Shown here one piece after another: positions 1-9,272 of a DNA stretch of 44,845 nucleotides. The stretch spans positions 1 to 44,845 of the forward strand of contig JAFDVU010000039.1 in the NCBI GenBank assembly GCA_018268835.1, read 5' to 3'. The first letter of the stretch is position 1, and the number at the start of each line of letters is the position of its first letter. Source of the stretch: Acidobacteriota bacterium. GTDB taxonomy: Bacteria > Acidobacteriota > Terriglobia > Bryobacterales > Bryobacteraceae. The notes beneath the pieces are model-generated. The model ran no database searches and was not told the DNA's origin. It was given only the letters and a program-made list of their open reading frames with translations. Both the position numbers and the translations under genes were made by a program.

Positions 1-600
1 CCCGCTGATGAAGACGCCGTAGTCGGACACCGTGACGCCGCCGGCGCGCGCGATCAAATCGCGGAACGGCGTGCCCACCGGCGCCCAAAAGGACTTCGCC
101 TCTTTCACCGCCCCACACACGCTCAGGAATTTTTCCGTCACCGGCGTGCCCTGCTCGGCCAGGTGGACGTTGTAGAGCGTCTCCACGTTGTTGACCACGC
201 AACCCACCTGCAGCGGGATTCCGGCGGGCGGGATCAGGCGCCCGGTGGCGGTGTAGACCAGTTCGTACTCGTCGCCCGACGGATAGAAATCGCCCAGCAT
301 CGTGAACTCGATCTGCGGGTTCTTGAGATTGTGCCTCAGCGCCTCGATCGATTCCGCGTTCTTGGTCTTGACTCCGAAGCGGCCCTTTTGCGCGCCCGTC
401 GCCTGCATCATGGAGGTCATGCCGTCCAGGATCTGCCCCGGGAAGTGCTTCATCAGTTCGGCGTCCTTGTGGATCAGTGGCTCGCACTCCGCCCCGTTGG
501 CAATCATATACTCCACTTGCGACTGCGCTTTGACGTAGGTCGGGAAACCCGCGCCGCCGGCGCCCACTACGCCGTACTCGCGCAACTTCTCACTGAGCAT
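1..600 (-). CDS. RnfC/PduS-like SLBB electron-transfer protein, N-terminal part
   Basis: The first 200 codons of a leftward gene that runs off the left edge; the ATG is at 598-600. The protein begins with a glycine-rich stretch (GVVGAGGAGFPT, residues 10-21), then IANGAECEP and a VNNVET segment near residue 145. These are typical of the RnfC/PduS/NuoF-like fold that binds flavin and NADH and passes electrons to iron-sulphur clusters. Full-length relatives carry an SLBB domain and a C-terminal pair of 4Fe-4S clusters, which would lie outside the window. PduS reduces cobalamin and RnfC is an ion-pumping complex subunit; which of these applies cannot be decided from this part. No clear Shine-Dalgarno is visible. 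The gene is divergent from the TonB receptor at 670, with 69 bp between them. Confidence 0.8.
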   Translation of the reverse strand, partial: MLSEKLREYGVVGAGGAGFPTYVKAQSQVEYMIANGAECEPLIHKDAELMKHFPGQILDGMTSMMQATGAQKGRFGVKTKNAESIEALRHNLKNPQIEFTMLGDFYPSGDEYELVYTATGRLIPPAGIPLQVGCVVNNVETLYNVHLAEQGTPVTEKFLSVCGAVKEAKSFWAPVGTPFRDLIARAGGVTVSDYGVFISG

Positions 601-669
601 AAATCACAGGATAGCAGGGCTGCGCGGCGATCCCACCGGGTTTCCGTGCCTGATATCGTAGGATCAACC

Positions 670-3411
670 ATGGCTCGGCCGGCCCTATTGCTGCTGCTGT
701 TACCGTTGTCGGTTTTCGCTCAATCCACCATTCAGGGTGTTGTGCTCGATCCCTCCGGCGCTGCGGTCCCGGACGCCACCATCACCGCGACCCTCGACGA
801 CACCGGCGCGGTGCGCACCGGCCACACTGGCACGGACGGGCGCTATCGCATCCCCGCGTTGCCCATCGGCACCTACACCGTCCGATGCGAGAAGCCGGGT
901 TTCCAGCGTGCGGCGATTCCGTCCGTCTACCTGGCGCTCAACCAGACCCTGGAGCAACCGATCCAACTCAAACTAGCTACCGCCGGCAGTTCCGTGGATG
1001 TGCGCGAGCAGGCGGATGCCCTCGATACCACGGCACCCACTTCGGGGACCGGCATCAGCGGCGAGGTGCTCGAAGAGACGCCCTCGCAGAACCGAAGTTA
1101 CCTCGGAGTGGTGCTGCTTGCTCCCGGCGTCGCGCCCGCCGCGGGATCGAACGCGTTGCGGAGCAAGGCAGGGATGCGCAGCGCGACGCCGGACAGCGGC
1201 TTCACCTTCGCCGGGATGCGCGCGCGCAACAACAGCCTCTCGATCGACGGGTTGGATAATCGCGACGAGACCACCGGCAGCAGTCGCGTCGCGGTGGGGC
1301 AGGAGGCGGTGGCCGAATTCCGCGTGACCGCCTCCAACGTCGCACCCGAATTCGGCGGCGCCGCCGGCGGCAACCTGAACGTGGTGACGCTCTCCGGCAC
1401 CAACCGTTTCCACGGCGACGTGAATCTGTGGGCGTCGGATTCCTTCATCGAAGCGCGCGATCCCGAGGCTGAGACCAGTGTGCGTCCGTCGCGCCGCGAA
1501 TACCAGCCCGAGGCCGCGCTCAACGGACCGTTGCGCCGCGACCGTACGTTTTTCGCGGGGACCATCGAGGATGAACGCGAGTCGAGCCAGGAATACTCCG
1601 AGGTCCCCGAAGCAGCGCAGACCAGCCTGATCAACGCCGCGCTGGCCGGGCCGCGATTTTCGCGCGCCGCCGTGTCCTCGATCGCCGCGGGGCTCTTCAA
1701 CTCCGAGTCCACCTCCACCCAAACCTCGCTCAAACTCACGCACTACCTCGGCACGGCCAACCAGCTTACGGCGCGATACGCCTATTCGCGCGCCGCAGTG
1801 GATCGCGAAGTCCTGGGCGCGGACAACTTCAGCGAGCAATCGGCGCGCGGCAGCAGCCACAACCAGGACCAGTCCTTCGCCGCCGGATGGCAGACGGTTC
1901 GCGGGCCGAGCTTCGTCAACGAACTGCGCTTTCAGTTCGCGCGGCGCTCGGTGGAACTCGACCCCAACTCGCGCGGCGCGCTGCTGGAGATTCCGGGTGT
2001 GGTCGATATCGGGCAGTCGCCCGTGCTGGATGCATCGCGCACGGAGGACCACTTCGAACTCGCCGAGTCCGCGACCGTGGTCCGCGGCGCGCACCAGTTC
2101 GGCTTTGGCGGATCCGTGCAGCGGATCACACTGGACTCGCGCATGGCCGACCGGTTCGCCGGAATCTTCATTTTCCCGACGCTCAACGACTTTCTCGCCG
2201 GCACACCGGACGTGTTCCTGCAGGCGTTCGGCGATCCGCGCACGCGGTACTCGACGTTTCCGGCTGCCGTGTGGGCGCAGGACCAGTGGCGTCCGCTCAG
2301 CGGGGTCACTATCACGGGCGGGCTGCGCTACGAAGCGCAGCGTCTGCCGGCGCCCTTCGGCAGCAGTACCCGCAACCTCGCGCCGCGGCTCGGTATCGCG
2401 TGGCAGCCGCGCGGACGCGGTCCATGGGTGTTTCGCGCCGGCGCCGGGCTGTTCTACGACCGCTACCCCCTGGCCTATCTGAACAACGGCATCCAGAAGG
2501 ACGGCGTCCACGGTTTCGAACAGTACGCCGTCGGAGCCGATGCCGCGTTCGCTTTCGCGCTCGCGCACGGCGGCACGCTGGCTGCGCCGCTGCCCGGCAT
2601 CGCGCATTCCGTATATACGCCCGATCCTTCGTTCGATGCGACGCCCACTTACGCGCGGAAGTTCACCGCCGGCGTCGAGCGCTCGCTCGGCCCCGACACC
2701 ACGCTCACGGTCGAGTACATGAACGTGGCCGGCTTCCACCTGCCGCGCCTGCGCAACGCCGCGCTCACGCTCCCTCCCCAGTTCACACTGGAGCAGAGTG
2801 CGGGTTCGACCTACCAGGGCGTGACGGTCACGCTGCGCCATCGCCTTTCCAAAGAAGTCACCTACCTGCTGGCGTACACCGCGGGCAGCGCGCGCGACGA
2901 CGCGGGCGATTTCACCGAGCAGCCTTTCAATCCGGCCAGCACGCGCCTCGACTGGGCGCGCTCGCAGCAGTACCAGGCGCACCGGGTCGTTGCCAGCGGC
3001 CTGTTCGAACTGCCGTTCGACGATATCGGCGCTCCTCAGTGGTTACAGGCCGTGGGCAGGAACCTGGACATGGCCCCGGTGATTTCGGCGGGAAGTCCGC
3101 GGCCGGTCAACGCCCTCGCCACCACCGACCTCTACCGCACCGGCGCGTACCCCATCACCGCGCGTCCGGACGGGCTGGCGCGCAATCCGTTCTACGAGCG
3201 CGGCCTCTTCAACATCGACCTGCGGCTTACCAAGGGCTTCGTCTGGTGGAAGGATCACGGCATCTTCCTGTTCGGTATCGGTTTCTACAACCTGACCAAT
3301 CACACGAATCCGCTCCGGGTCAGCCCTTATTACGGCCTGGACAGCTACCGCGGTCTGATCGAGACGCTGAACGCGCGGCAGGCGCAGTTCAGCTTTCAGT
3401 GGGAATTCTGA
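670..3411 (+). CDS. TonB-dependent receptor, Oar-like, with carboxypeptidase-regulatory N-terminal domain
   Basis: A 913-residue outer-membrane transporter predicted to import a ligand using TonB energy. The frame is open much further upstream, but the ATG at 670 is chosen because it starts a clear signal peptide (MARPALLLLLLPLSVFAQ). Residues about 20-100 form a CarboxypepD_reg Ig-like domain (IQGVVLDPSGAAVPDA, then GRYRIPALPIGTYTV). A plug follows at about 110-240 (EFGGAAGGNLNVVTLSGTN), then a long beta-barrel ending in FQWEF, the terminal aromatic expected of an outer-membrane barrel. No SusD-like lipoprotein is nearby, as is usual for the acidobacterial type. The substrate cannot be read from the sequence. 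It is convergent with pckA. Confidence 0.9.
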   Translation: MARPALLLLLLPLSVFAQSTIQGVVLDPSGAAVPDATITATLDDTGAVRTGHTGTDGRYRIPALPIGTYTVRCEKPGFQRAAIPSVYLALNQTLEQPIQLKLATAGSSVDVREQADALDTTAPTSGTGISGEVLEETPSQNRSYLGVVLLAPGVAPAAGSNALRSKAGMRSATPDSGFTFAGMRARNNSLSIDGLDNRDETTGSSRVAVGQEAVAEFRVTASNVAPEFGGAAGGNLNVVTLSGTNRFHGDVNLWASDSFIEARDPEAETSVRPSRREYQPEAALNGPLRRDRTFFAGTIEDERESSQEYSEVPEAAQTSLINAALAGPRFSRAAVSSIAAGLFNSESTSTQTSLKLTHYLGTANQLTARYAYSRAAVDREVLGADNFSEQSARGSSHNQDQSFAAGWQTVRGPSFVNELRFQFARRSVELDPNSRGALLEIPGVVDIGQSPVLDASRTEDHFELAESATVVRGAHQFGFGGSVQRITLDSRMADRFAGIFIFPTLNDFLAGTPDVFLQAFGDPRTRYSTFPAAVWAQDQWRPLSGVTITGGLRYEAQRLPAPFGSSTRNLAPRLGIAWQPRGRGPWVFRAGAGLFYDRYPLAYLNNGIQKDGVHGFEQYAVGADAAFAFALAHGGTLAAPLPGIAHSVYTPDPSFDATPTYARKFTAGVERSLGPDTTLTVEYMNVAGFHLPRLRNAALTLPPQFTLEQSAGSTYQGVTVTLRHRLSKEVTYLLAYTAGSARDDAGDFTEQPFNPASTRLDWARSQQYQAHRVVASGLFELPFDDIGAPQWLQAVGRNLDMAPVISAGSPRPVNALATTDLYRTGAYPITARPDGLARNPFYERGLFNIDLRLTKGFVWWKDHGIFLFGIGFYNLTNHTNPLRVSPYYGLDSYRGLIETLNARQAQFSFQWEF

Positions 3412-3420
3412 GCGCGCCTG

Positions 3421-3485
3421 CGAAGTCAGAAGTCAAAGACGGCAACGTCCGGCTCCTTCGAGTGCCCAACTACTTTCTGACTTCG
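3421..3485. terminator. Inverted repeat between convergent TonB receptor and pckA
   Basis: CGAAGTCAGAA at 3421-3431 pairs perfectly with TTCTGACTTCG at 3475-3485, an 11-bp stem. The loop holds a small GACG-GCAA-CGTC hairpin at 3438-3449 with a GNRA-type tetraloop. It lies where the two convergent genes end, and the right arm is inside the last codons and stop of pckA. There is no T-tract on either side, so a bidirectional stop or an mRNA 3'-end protector is only inferred. Confidence 0.4.
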
Positions 3486-5128
3486 TGCGCCCGGTGCGGA
3501 CCGGCATGCTCCACGCCCCGCGGGCATCCGGCCGCCATCAGCTTGAAGTTTTCCAGGAACCGCGCGGCGAGCGCTTCGCACTTATGCGCGTAGTCCTCCC
3601 GGTTGGGCCACGTCGAAGCAGGATCCAGGATCTGCGAAGGCACGCCTTCGCACTCCAGCGGCACCTCGAAGCCGAACACCGGGTCCACGCGGTATTGCAC
3701 ATCCGCCAGATGCCCGGTGAGCACGGCGTCCAACAGCGCGCGCGTGTGCCGGATGCTGATCCGCTTGCCGATGCCGAACGGTCCGCCGGTCCAGCCGGTG
3801 TTGACCAGCCAGCAGGCAACGCCGTGCTTCAGCAGCCGCGACTTCAGCATCTCCGCGTAGGTGTACGGATGATGCACCATGAACGGTCCGCCGAAGCAGG
3901 TGCTGAAGGTGATCTCCGGTTCCACGCCGAGCCCGATCTCGGTGCCCGCGATCTTGCTCGTGTATCCGGAGATGAAGTGGTAGATCGCCTGGTCGGGGTT
4001 GAGCCGCGCGATGGGCGGCATCACACCCGAGGCGTCGCAGGTGAGAAAGACGACATTGCGCGGCTGACCGGCCATTTTGGCGGGCAGGGAGTTGTCGATG
4101 TACTCCAGCGGATAGGCGCCGCGCGTGTTTTCGGTCAGGACATCGTCGTTCAGGTCCAGGCGGCGTGAAAGCGGATCGAGCACCACGTTTTCCAGGACGG
4201 TGCCGAAGCGGCGCGTGCACGCATAGATCTGCGGCTCCGCGTCCGGCGAGAGGCGGATCATCTTGGCGTAGCAGCCGTCCTCGAAATTGAAGATGCCGTT
4301 CTCGCTCCACCCGTGTTCATCGTCGCCGATCAGGTGCCGGGTGGGGTCGGCGGAAAGCGTCGTCTTCCCGGTGCCGGAGAGCCCGAAAAACAGCGCGACA
4401 TCGCCCTCCGCGCCCACGTTCGCGGAACAGTGCATGGGCAGGACGCCGTCGAAGGGCAGCAGGAAGTTGAGCACGGTGAAGATCGTCTTCTTGATCTCGC
4501 CGCCGTAACTGGAGCCGCCGATCAACGCCAGCCGCTGGCTGAAATTGATGATGATGAACGTCTCGGTGCGCGTGCCGTCGATCACCGGCGACGCCTGGAA
4601 CGAAGGCGCGCAGATGACCGTGAATTCCGGGACGTGGTGCTTCAGATCCTCCATCGCCCGGACCTTCATGAACATGTTGCGCGCGAACAGGCTGTGCCAC
4701 GCCTTCTCGGTGATGATGCGGATGGGCATCCGGTAGTCCGGGTCGGCGCCGGCCCAGCAGTCCTGCACGAACAGGTCCCGGCCCTGCAGGAAGCCCTGCA
4801 TGCGGGTGAGCAGCGCGCTGAATTTGTCCGGGCTGTAGGGGCGGTTGTAATCGCCCCACCAGATGCGCTCTTCGGTGGTGTGCTCGCGCACGACGAACTT
4901 ATCGGCCGCGGCGCGGGCCGTGTGCTTGCCGGTCGTCACCACCATGGGCCCCAGGTGCGAGATGCGCGCTTCGCCGCGGAAGACCGCCTCCTCGTAAAGC
5001 GAGGCCGTGGGCAGGTTCCAGTAGACGCGGTGCGCGTTGCTCAGACCGTGATTGTTGAGCCCGTAAATGCTCGCGAGTTTCCCGGCTTCGCCCTGCGCCG
5101 GCGAGGGAAGGTCGATGTAGGGGTTCAT
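3470..5128 (-). CDS. pckA: Phosphoenolpyruvate carboxykinase (ATP)
   Basis: A 552-residue cytosolic enzyme that converts oxaloacetate and ATP to phosphoenolpyruvate, CO2 and ADP, the entry step of gluconeogenesis. The ATP-type family is shown by the P-loop GLSGTGKTT (Lys about 255), by LIGDDEHGWSENG and FNFEDGCYAK just after it, and by the N-terminal LSNAHRVYWNLPT segment. The length fits the usual 520-550. The start at 5128 overlaps the stop of the upstream aminotransferase in an ATGA arrangement, so the two genes are almost certainly cotranscribed and translationally coupled. An aminotransferase that makes oxaloacetate from aspartate would feed this reaction directly. No domain is missing. 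Confidence 0.97.
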   Translation of the reverse strand: MNPYIDLPSPAQGEAGKLASIYGLNNHGLSNAHRVYWNLPTASLYEEAVFRGEARISHLGPMVVTTGKHTARAAADKFVVREHTTEERIWWGDYNRPYSPDKFSALLTRMQGFLQGRDLFVQDCWAGADPDYRMPIRIITEKAWHSLFARNMFMKVRAMEDLKHHVPEFTVICAPSFQASPVIDGTRTETFIIINFSQRLALIGGSSYGGEIKKTIFTVLNFLLPFDGVLPMHCSANVGAEGDVALFFGLSGTGKTTLSADPTRHLIGDDEHGWSENGIFNFEDGCYAKMIRLSPDAEPQIYACTRRFGTVLENVVLDPLSRRLDLNDDVLTENTRGAYPLEYIDNSLPAKMAGQPRNVVFLTCDASGVMPPIARLNPDQAIYHFISGYTSKIAGTEIGLGVEPEITFSTCFGGPFMVHHPYTYAEMLKSRLLKHGVACWLVNTGWTGGPFGIGKRISIRHTRALLDAVLTGHLADVQYRVDPVFGFEVPLECEGVPSQILDPASTWPNREDYAHKCEALAARFLENFKLMAAGCPRGVEHAGPHRAHEVRK

Positions 5129-6345
5129 TGCCAGTCCCTCACGAGTTTGCGCCCGCCGAGGTAGAGTTCATTGGGCGCGTCGGGATCGAGCGCCCACTTG
5201 ATGCGGTCGATGCCTTCCGTAATCTCCTTCAGCGTGCCGCAGAAACTCAGCCGCAGGTGCCCTTCCATGCCGAACTCCTTGCCCGGAACCGTCACCACCC
5301 GCACTTTGTCCAGCAGCATGCGCGAAAGCTTCTGCGAATCCCGCTCGTAGGCGCTGAAGTCCGGGAAACAGTAGAACGTGCCGCCCGGTTTCACCGCCTT
5401 TACGCCGGCGAAGGATTCCAGCCGGCTCATCATCACGTTGCGGTTGTTCTCCAGCGTCAGCCGCAAGGCGTCCACCGGGGATTGCACGCCGTTGAGCGCG
5501 CCTACCGCCGCCCATTGCGAAGGCGCCGCGGGTCCGGAGGTCTCCTGCGATTGGATGTTCGTCATCGCGCGGATCAGTTCGCGGTTGCCCACCGCCCAGC
5601 CGATGCGGAAGCCCGTCATGGCGTACATCTTGGAGACGCAGTTGACCACCACCAGCTTGGACGTGTCCAGGCTCTGGTCGTGGCTGAAGTGATAGCAGTT
5701 CGTCGGCGTCCGCCCGTCGAAGATCAGGCGGTTGTACGTGTCGTCCATCACCAGGTAGAGGCTGCGCTTTTCGCACAATTCCACCACTCCCGCTACGAAC
5801 TCGTCCGAATACACCGCGCCCGAAGGATTGTTCGGGCTGTTCAGGATGACCGCCTTGGTGTACGGTCCGACCGCTTCGGCCATCTCCTCCACGGTGGGTT
5901 GGAAGCCGCCGTCGCGCGCCGTCACCGGCACCGGCACACCACCCGCCAGCTTGATCATTTCGGGATAGCTGACCCAGTAGGGAGTCGGGAAAATCACTTC
6001 CTCGTGCGGGTCCAGGATCGCGTGCAGAAACACCATGATGGACTGCTTGGCGCCGCTGGAGGCGATCACGTTTTCCGGCGCGGCGAGCCGCCCGTAGTGT
6101 TCCTCGGTGTAACGGATGATGGCTTTCTTGAGCGCCGGGATCCCGTCGGCGGGAGTGTATTTCACGTCGCCCGTGTTGAGCAGCGCCGTGCAACTCACGA
6201 TGGCGTCGATTGGTGTTTTGCTTTTCGGTTCGCCGCCTCCCAGGTGGATGACCGGCTCGCCTTTTTCCCGCAGCAACGCCGCCGTCTCATTCAATCGTAG
6301 GGTTGGCGATTCGCAAATCGAACGCGCCATTTGGCTCAGACTCAT
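5125..6345 (-). CDS. Class I/II pyridoxal-phosphate aminotransferase, aspartate-type
   Basis: A 406-residue fold-type I PLP enzyme. It shows the family landmarks YTPADGIPALKKAI near the N-terminus, NSPNNPSG, the PLP-lysine motif SKMYAMTGFRIGW (Lys239) and the C-terminal RLSFCGT arginine that binds the substrate carboxylate. The sequence is closest in style to the 1-gamma aspartate/prephenate aminotransferases of thermophiles and acidobacteria. The likely reaction is aspartate plus 2-oxoglutarate to oxaloacetate plus glutamate, but other amino-donor specificities cannot be excluded. An AAGGGG ribosome site stands 6 bases before the ATG at 6345. It shares an ATGA overlap with pckA, which supports a role in oxaloacetate supply for gluconeogenesis. 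Confidence 0.92.
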   Translation of the reverse strand: MSLSQMARSICESPTLRLNETAALLREKGEPVIHLGGGEPKSKTPIDAIVSCTALLNTGDVKYTPADGIPALKKAIIRYTEEHYGRLAAPENVIASSGAKQSIMVFLHAILDPHEEVIFPTPYWVSYPEMIKLAGGVPVPVTARDGGFQPTVEEMAEAVGPYTKAVILNSPNNPSGAVYSDEFVAGVVELCEKRSLYLVMDDTYNRLIFDGRTPTNCYHFSHDQSLDTSKLVVVNCVSKMYAMTGFRIGWAVGNRELIRAMTNIQSQETSGPAAPSQWAAVGALNGVQSPVDALRLTLENNRNVMMSRLESFAGVKAVKPGGTFYCFPDFSAYERDSQKLSRMLLDKVRVVTVPGKEFGMEGHLRLSFCGTLKEITEGIDRIKWALDPDAPNELYLGGRKLVRDWQ

Positions 6346-6482
6346 GACACGCCCCTTACGTATATAGACCTCCCCCGTTATAAAAATGGGAACGTCGGGG
6401 GGATGACTTCAGTATAGCGGATGTGAAACGGTGAAATTGAAAAGATTCGCTCCCCGCCTGCAATCCGGTTGCAGGTAGCACC

Positions 6483-8252
6483 TTATCGGAGTGGTGAATC
6501 GGCCACCGTCAGCGTGTGGAAATCGAGCGTTCGGCGCAGGTTGCCGTGCCGCATCTCCAGCCGTTCGGAATCCACGTCCGCCCGCACGAACGGCCCGCCG
6601 AACAGAGGCCAGTGCGCGTAATCCAGCGCCACTCCGTTCACCCGCGGGGTCTCGCCGTAGGTGAACTCGAGCGTTCTGCCGCGCAGCGAAACCATCCGCA
6701 CATGCGGCGCCGGCGAGAGCCGGTACTCCAGTTTCAGCCCCAGGATCGCGCGCCGGAAGGCATCCATATCGGGGAACTCGCTGCGCGCCGCCACCTGCAC
6801 CACCATGCCGTTCCGAAGGTAGGGGCTGAACAGGCGTCGCCCGCCCCCCTCGATCGGCTTCCACGTGTACGGCTGCAAAGGATGGCACGCAATCAGCGCA
6901 TCGCCGCCGCGCGCGAAGATCCAGCCGGAGGGGTCCTCGCGCACCTCGGCCAGGTCCTTGGAGAAGAATCCGTTGATGTGCGGGAACCGCGTCCCCTCCG
7001 GGATGTCGTAAAGCACAATCACCGTGTCCTCGTTCTGGAAAATCTCCTCGTACGGCGACCCGCCGACGAACTTGTCCGGCGAATCGTAGCTCTTCTTCGA
7101 ACTCACTACCTCGGCGATGCCCTGGTCCGGCGGGAACGTGAAGTACGTCTGCAACTCGTGCAGCGAAGAGTAGGGATGCAGCGTGAACAGCGTATTCTCC
7201 ACGCCGCGCGGATCCGGTACGTGCCACGTCACATCCCACGAATGCTCCTGGATCGGCTGCAGCGTGCCGCCCTGGTCCGAACTCACGGCGTACTCGCGCC
7301 GCATGTACGTAGTCTTGTACACCGGACCGTGCAGGTCGTCGAAGAAACGCCAGCGGTTGCGCGTGCGCTTGCGCTCGTAGTGCGTGTAGGGGCGATCCCG
7401 ATCGGTCGCGATCAGCCGCAGGACCTCCGGCGGCTGGTACGCGCTGGCCACTGTATAAAAGAGGACGTAGTTGTCCGGCGGCGACATCGGGTAGCCCTGC
7501 CCGAACCACACCCATCCGAAATCGCTGGACACGTTGTTCCACTTTTCCAGTGCCGGATGGTCGTAGACGCGGGAGTGCGCCCCCACGAACACGCCGTCCA
7601 GGCTCTCCGCGGCGTAGTCGGCGATCAGGTAGTCCAGCATCATGCCCGCGCGCTTCTTCATCGCCGGATCGTGCGCCCACTCGGCCAGGTAGGACATCGA
7701 CAGCAGGTACAGCCCCATGTAGTGCGGACTGTCGTATTCGCCCTGCCCGCGCGTGGTGGTCAGCTTCACCCAGCCGTTGATCCAGCTTTCCGCTTCCTCC
7801 CGGTTCTCGCGCGACGACTTGCCGTTGAACCACTCCGCGCCGGCACGGTCGGGCCAGAGTTGCGCCATCAGGTACATGCTCGTGTAGTAGAGCAGCCAGT
7901 GATTCTCGGTGTCGCCGCGATACGGCATGTAGGTGCGCCACGCGCGGCTCAGCGCTCCCCGCGCGGACTCCGTGAGTTGACCCTGGTCCAGGTACGCGAT
8001 CGCGGTCACGGGGAACATCCAGAACATGTCGCCCGTGGGGCCGGCGGCCAGCAGTTCTTCCAGGCGGCGCGAGCACAGCGCGGGGTCCTCGTGCAGCTTC
8101 AGCTTCGCCGCGATGTTGGCGTACCCGAGCGGCGCCGTGCTCTTCGGATGCGCGTAGGCGTCGATCGTGAAGCGCACGCGCCCCGCGAAATCCGGAGTCG
8201 CGGCGTGCAGCGCCGCGCACGCGATCAGGGTCAGGCCGGCCAGCCGCTTCAT
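6483..8252 (-). CDS. Secreted protein of unknown function, predicted alpha/alpha-toroid, lyase-like layout
   Basis: A 589-residue protein with a signal peptide (MKRLAGLTLIACAALHAA). The first half is rich in helices with Trp/Tyr motifs (ENHWLLYYTSMYL, SPHYMGLYLLSMSYLAEW), which resembles the alpha/alpha-toroid of heparinase- or alginate-lyase-type enzymes. The second half looks like beta-sandwich (HSWDVTWHVPDPRG to the C-terminus). That layout suits a polysaccharide lyase or an unsaturated-glycan hydrolase, but I recognise no named family or catalytic set, so function is left open. A very strong ribosome site, GGAGGTGA, precedes the ATG at 8252, and its ATG overlaps the stop of the propeller gene (ATGA). 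The pair is a coupled operon and likely shares a periplasmic task. Confidence 0.8.
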   Translation of the reverse strand: MKRLAGLTLIACAALHAATPDFAGRVRFTIDAYAHPKSTAPLGYANIAAKLKLHEDPALCSRRLEELLAAGPTGDMFWMFPVTAIAYLDQGQLTESARGALSRAWRTYMPYRGDTENHWLLYYTSMYLMAQLWPDRAGAEWFNGKSSRENREEAESWINGWVKLTTTRGQGEYDSPHYMGLYLLSMSYLAEWAHDPAMKKRAGMMLDYLIADYAAESLDGVFVGAHSRVYDHPALEKWNNVSSDFGWVWFGQGYPMSPPDNYVLFYTVASAYQPPEVLRLIATDRDRPYTHYERKRTRNRWRFFDDLHGPVYKTTYMRREYAVSSDQGGTLQPIQEHSWDVTWHVPDPRGVENTLFTLHPYSSLHELQTYFTFPPDQGIAEVVSSKKSYDSPDKFVGGSPYEEIFQNEDTVIVLYDIPEGTRFPHINGFFSKDLAEVREDPSGWIFARGGDALIACHPLQPYTWKPIEGGGRRLFSPYLRNGMVVQVAARSEFPDMDAFRRAILGLKLEYRLSPAPHVRMVSLRGRTLEFTYGETPRVNGVALDYAHWPLFGGPFVRADVDSERLEMRHGNLRRTLDFHTLTVADSPLR

Positions 8253-9229
8253 CGCTTCACCTCCGGTACGAATCGCATGCGCCAGACGCGGCTGCCCTCA
8301 AGCCCGTCCTTCCTCCACGTGTGCCCGTAGTCCTGCGAGATGTAGAGCGCCTCCTCGTGCACGCTCGCATACATGCGTCCCGGATGCGTGGGATCGAAGG
8401 CCACGCTCCATACCCTGGTCGAAGGTAGCCCGGCATTGCGCTCCTCCCACGTCTTCCCGCCATCGTCCGACACCGCGATTCCAATGCCCCAGCCGGCCAC
8501 CGCTACCCGTTTCTGCGCGGTGGGATCGAACGCAATGTCAGCCACGTTGCGCCCCACCCCGAGGTCGCCGCTGCTCTCGAAGGTGGCGCCGCAATCGGTC
8601 GACGTGAACAACCCGCCGCCTTGCGTACCGGCCATCCAGAAGCACGCATCGTGCGTGGATTGCTCAACGTGCAGCACCTGGTACCCGGCCGCGCCCGCGA
8701 GTTTCCACGATTGTCCGCCGTTCTCGCTGCGGAAGATGCCTTCCTCATTGCCGGCGATCAGCACGCCCTTCCGCCGCCGGTCCACCCGGATGGCCTGTGT
8801 GTACTTGCTGTGCAGCCCGGCGCTCGCGTCGCTCCACGTCGCGCCGCCGTCGCGGCTCACGCGGATGCCCTGCGTGTGCGTGAAGTAAATATCGCCCGAG
8901 TTGGGGTCCACCGCCACGTCCTGCAGTTCGGTCACGTCGCTGCCGGTCAGAATCCTCCATCGCTCGCCGCCGCCGCTCACCCGGATCAGCCCGTTGCCCG
9001 CCGCCACGTAGAGCACCGAGGGGTCGCGCGGATCGTAATCCAGCGCGTTGATGAACGGATGGTTGAATCCGGCGTGCCTCCACTCGCCTGCGGGCGTCTT
9101 GAAGAAGATGCCGCTGGGCGGCAATTTCGCGCCCACCACGTATCCCTTCGAAGTCACCATGCAGGCGTAGAGGGTGAATTGCGCGCGCGCGGGATACGGG
9201 AGCAGCGCCAACAGCAGCAGCCATCGCAT
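8249..9229 (-). CDS. Secreted Asp-box (BNR) beta-propeller protein
   Basis: A 326-residue exported protein (signal MRWLLLLALLPYPARAQ). It holds at least five Asp-box-like turns of the S-x-D-x-G-x-T-W type: VSRDGGATW, RSENGGQSW, TSTDCGATF, VSDDGGKTW and ISQDYGHTW. These repeat about every 45 residues and mark the blades of a sialidase/VPS10/YCF48-like propeller. Such propellers bind or cleave glycans, or act as assembly scaffolds. The Arg triad and Tyr expected of a true sialidase are not evident, so binding or scaffolding is more likely than sialidase activity. It lies 43 bp downstream of the SelA-like gene and overlaps the next gene by 4 bp, so all three probably form one transcript. Confidence 0.85.
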   Translation of the reverse strand: MRWLLLLALLPYPARAQFTLYACMVTSKGYVVGAKLPPSGIFFKTPAGEWRHAGFNHPFINALDYDPRDPSVLYVAAGNGLIRVSGGGERWRILTGSDVTELQDVAVDPNSGDIYFTHTQGIRVSRDGGATWSDASAGLHSKYTQAIRVDRRRKGVLIAGNEEGIFRSENGGQSWKLAGAAGYQVLHVEQSTHDACFWMAGTQGGGLFTSTDCGATFESSGDLGVGRNVADIAFDPTAQKRVAVAGWGIGIAVSDDGGKTWEERNAGLPSTRVWSVAFDPTHPGRMYASVHEEALYISQDYGHTWRKDGLEGSRVWRMRFVPEVKR

Positions 9230-9272
9230 GACGTTACTCTATCCCACAACGCGGGCTCCGGGCATCGAGGGG

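Noticed and set aside
163..669. N-terminal extension of the first TonB receptor
   Set aside because: It overlaps the RnfC-like gene in antisense and lacks homology; the signal peptide starts at 670.
973..2982. Long leftward frame of 669 codons opposite the first TonB receptor
   Set aside because: Arg/Gly/Ala-rich antisense shadow; the plus-strand receptor has clear signal, plug and barrel features.
8249..9229. Sialidase
   Set aside because: Asp-boxes are present but the catalytic Arg triad and Tyr/Glu pair are not apparent, so only a propeller is claimed.
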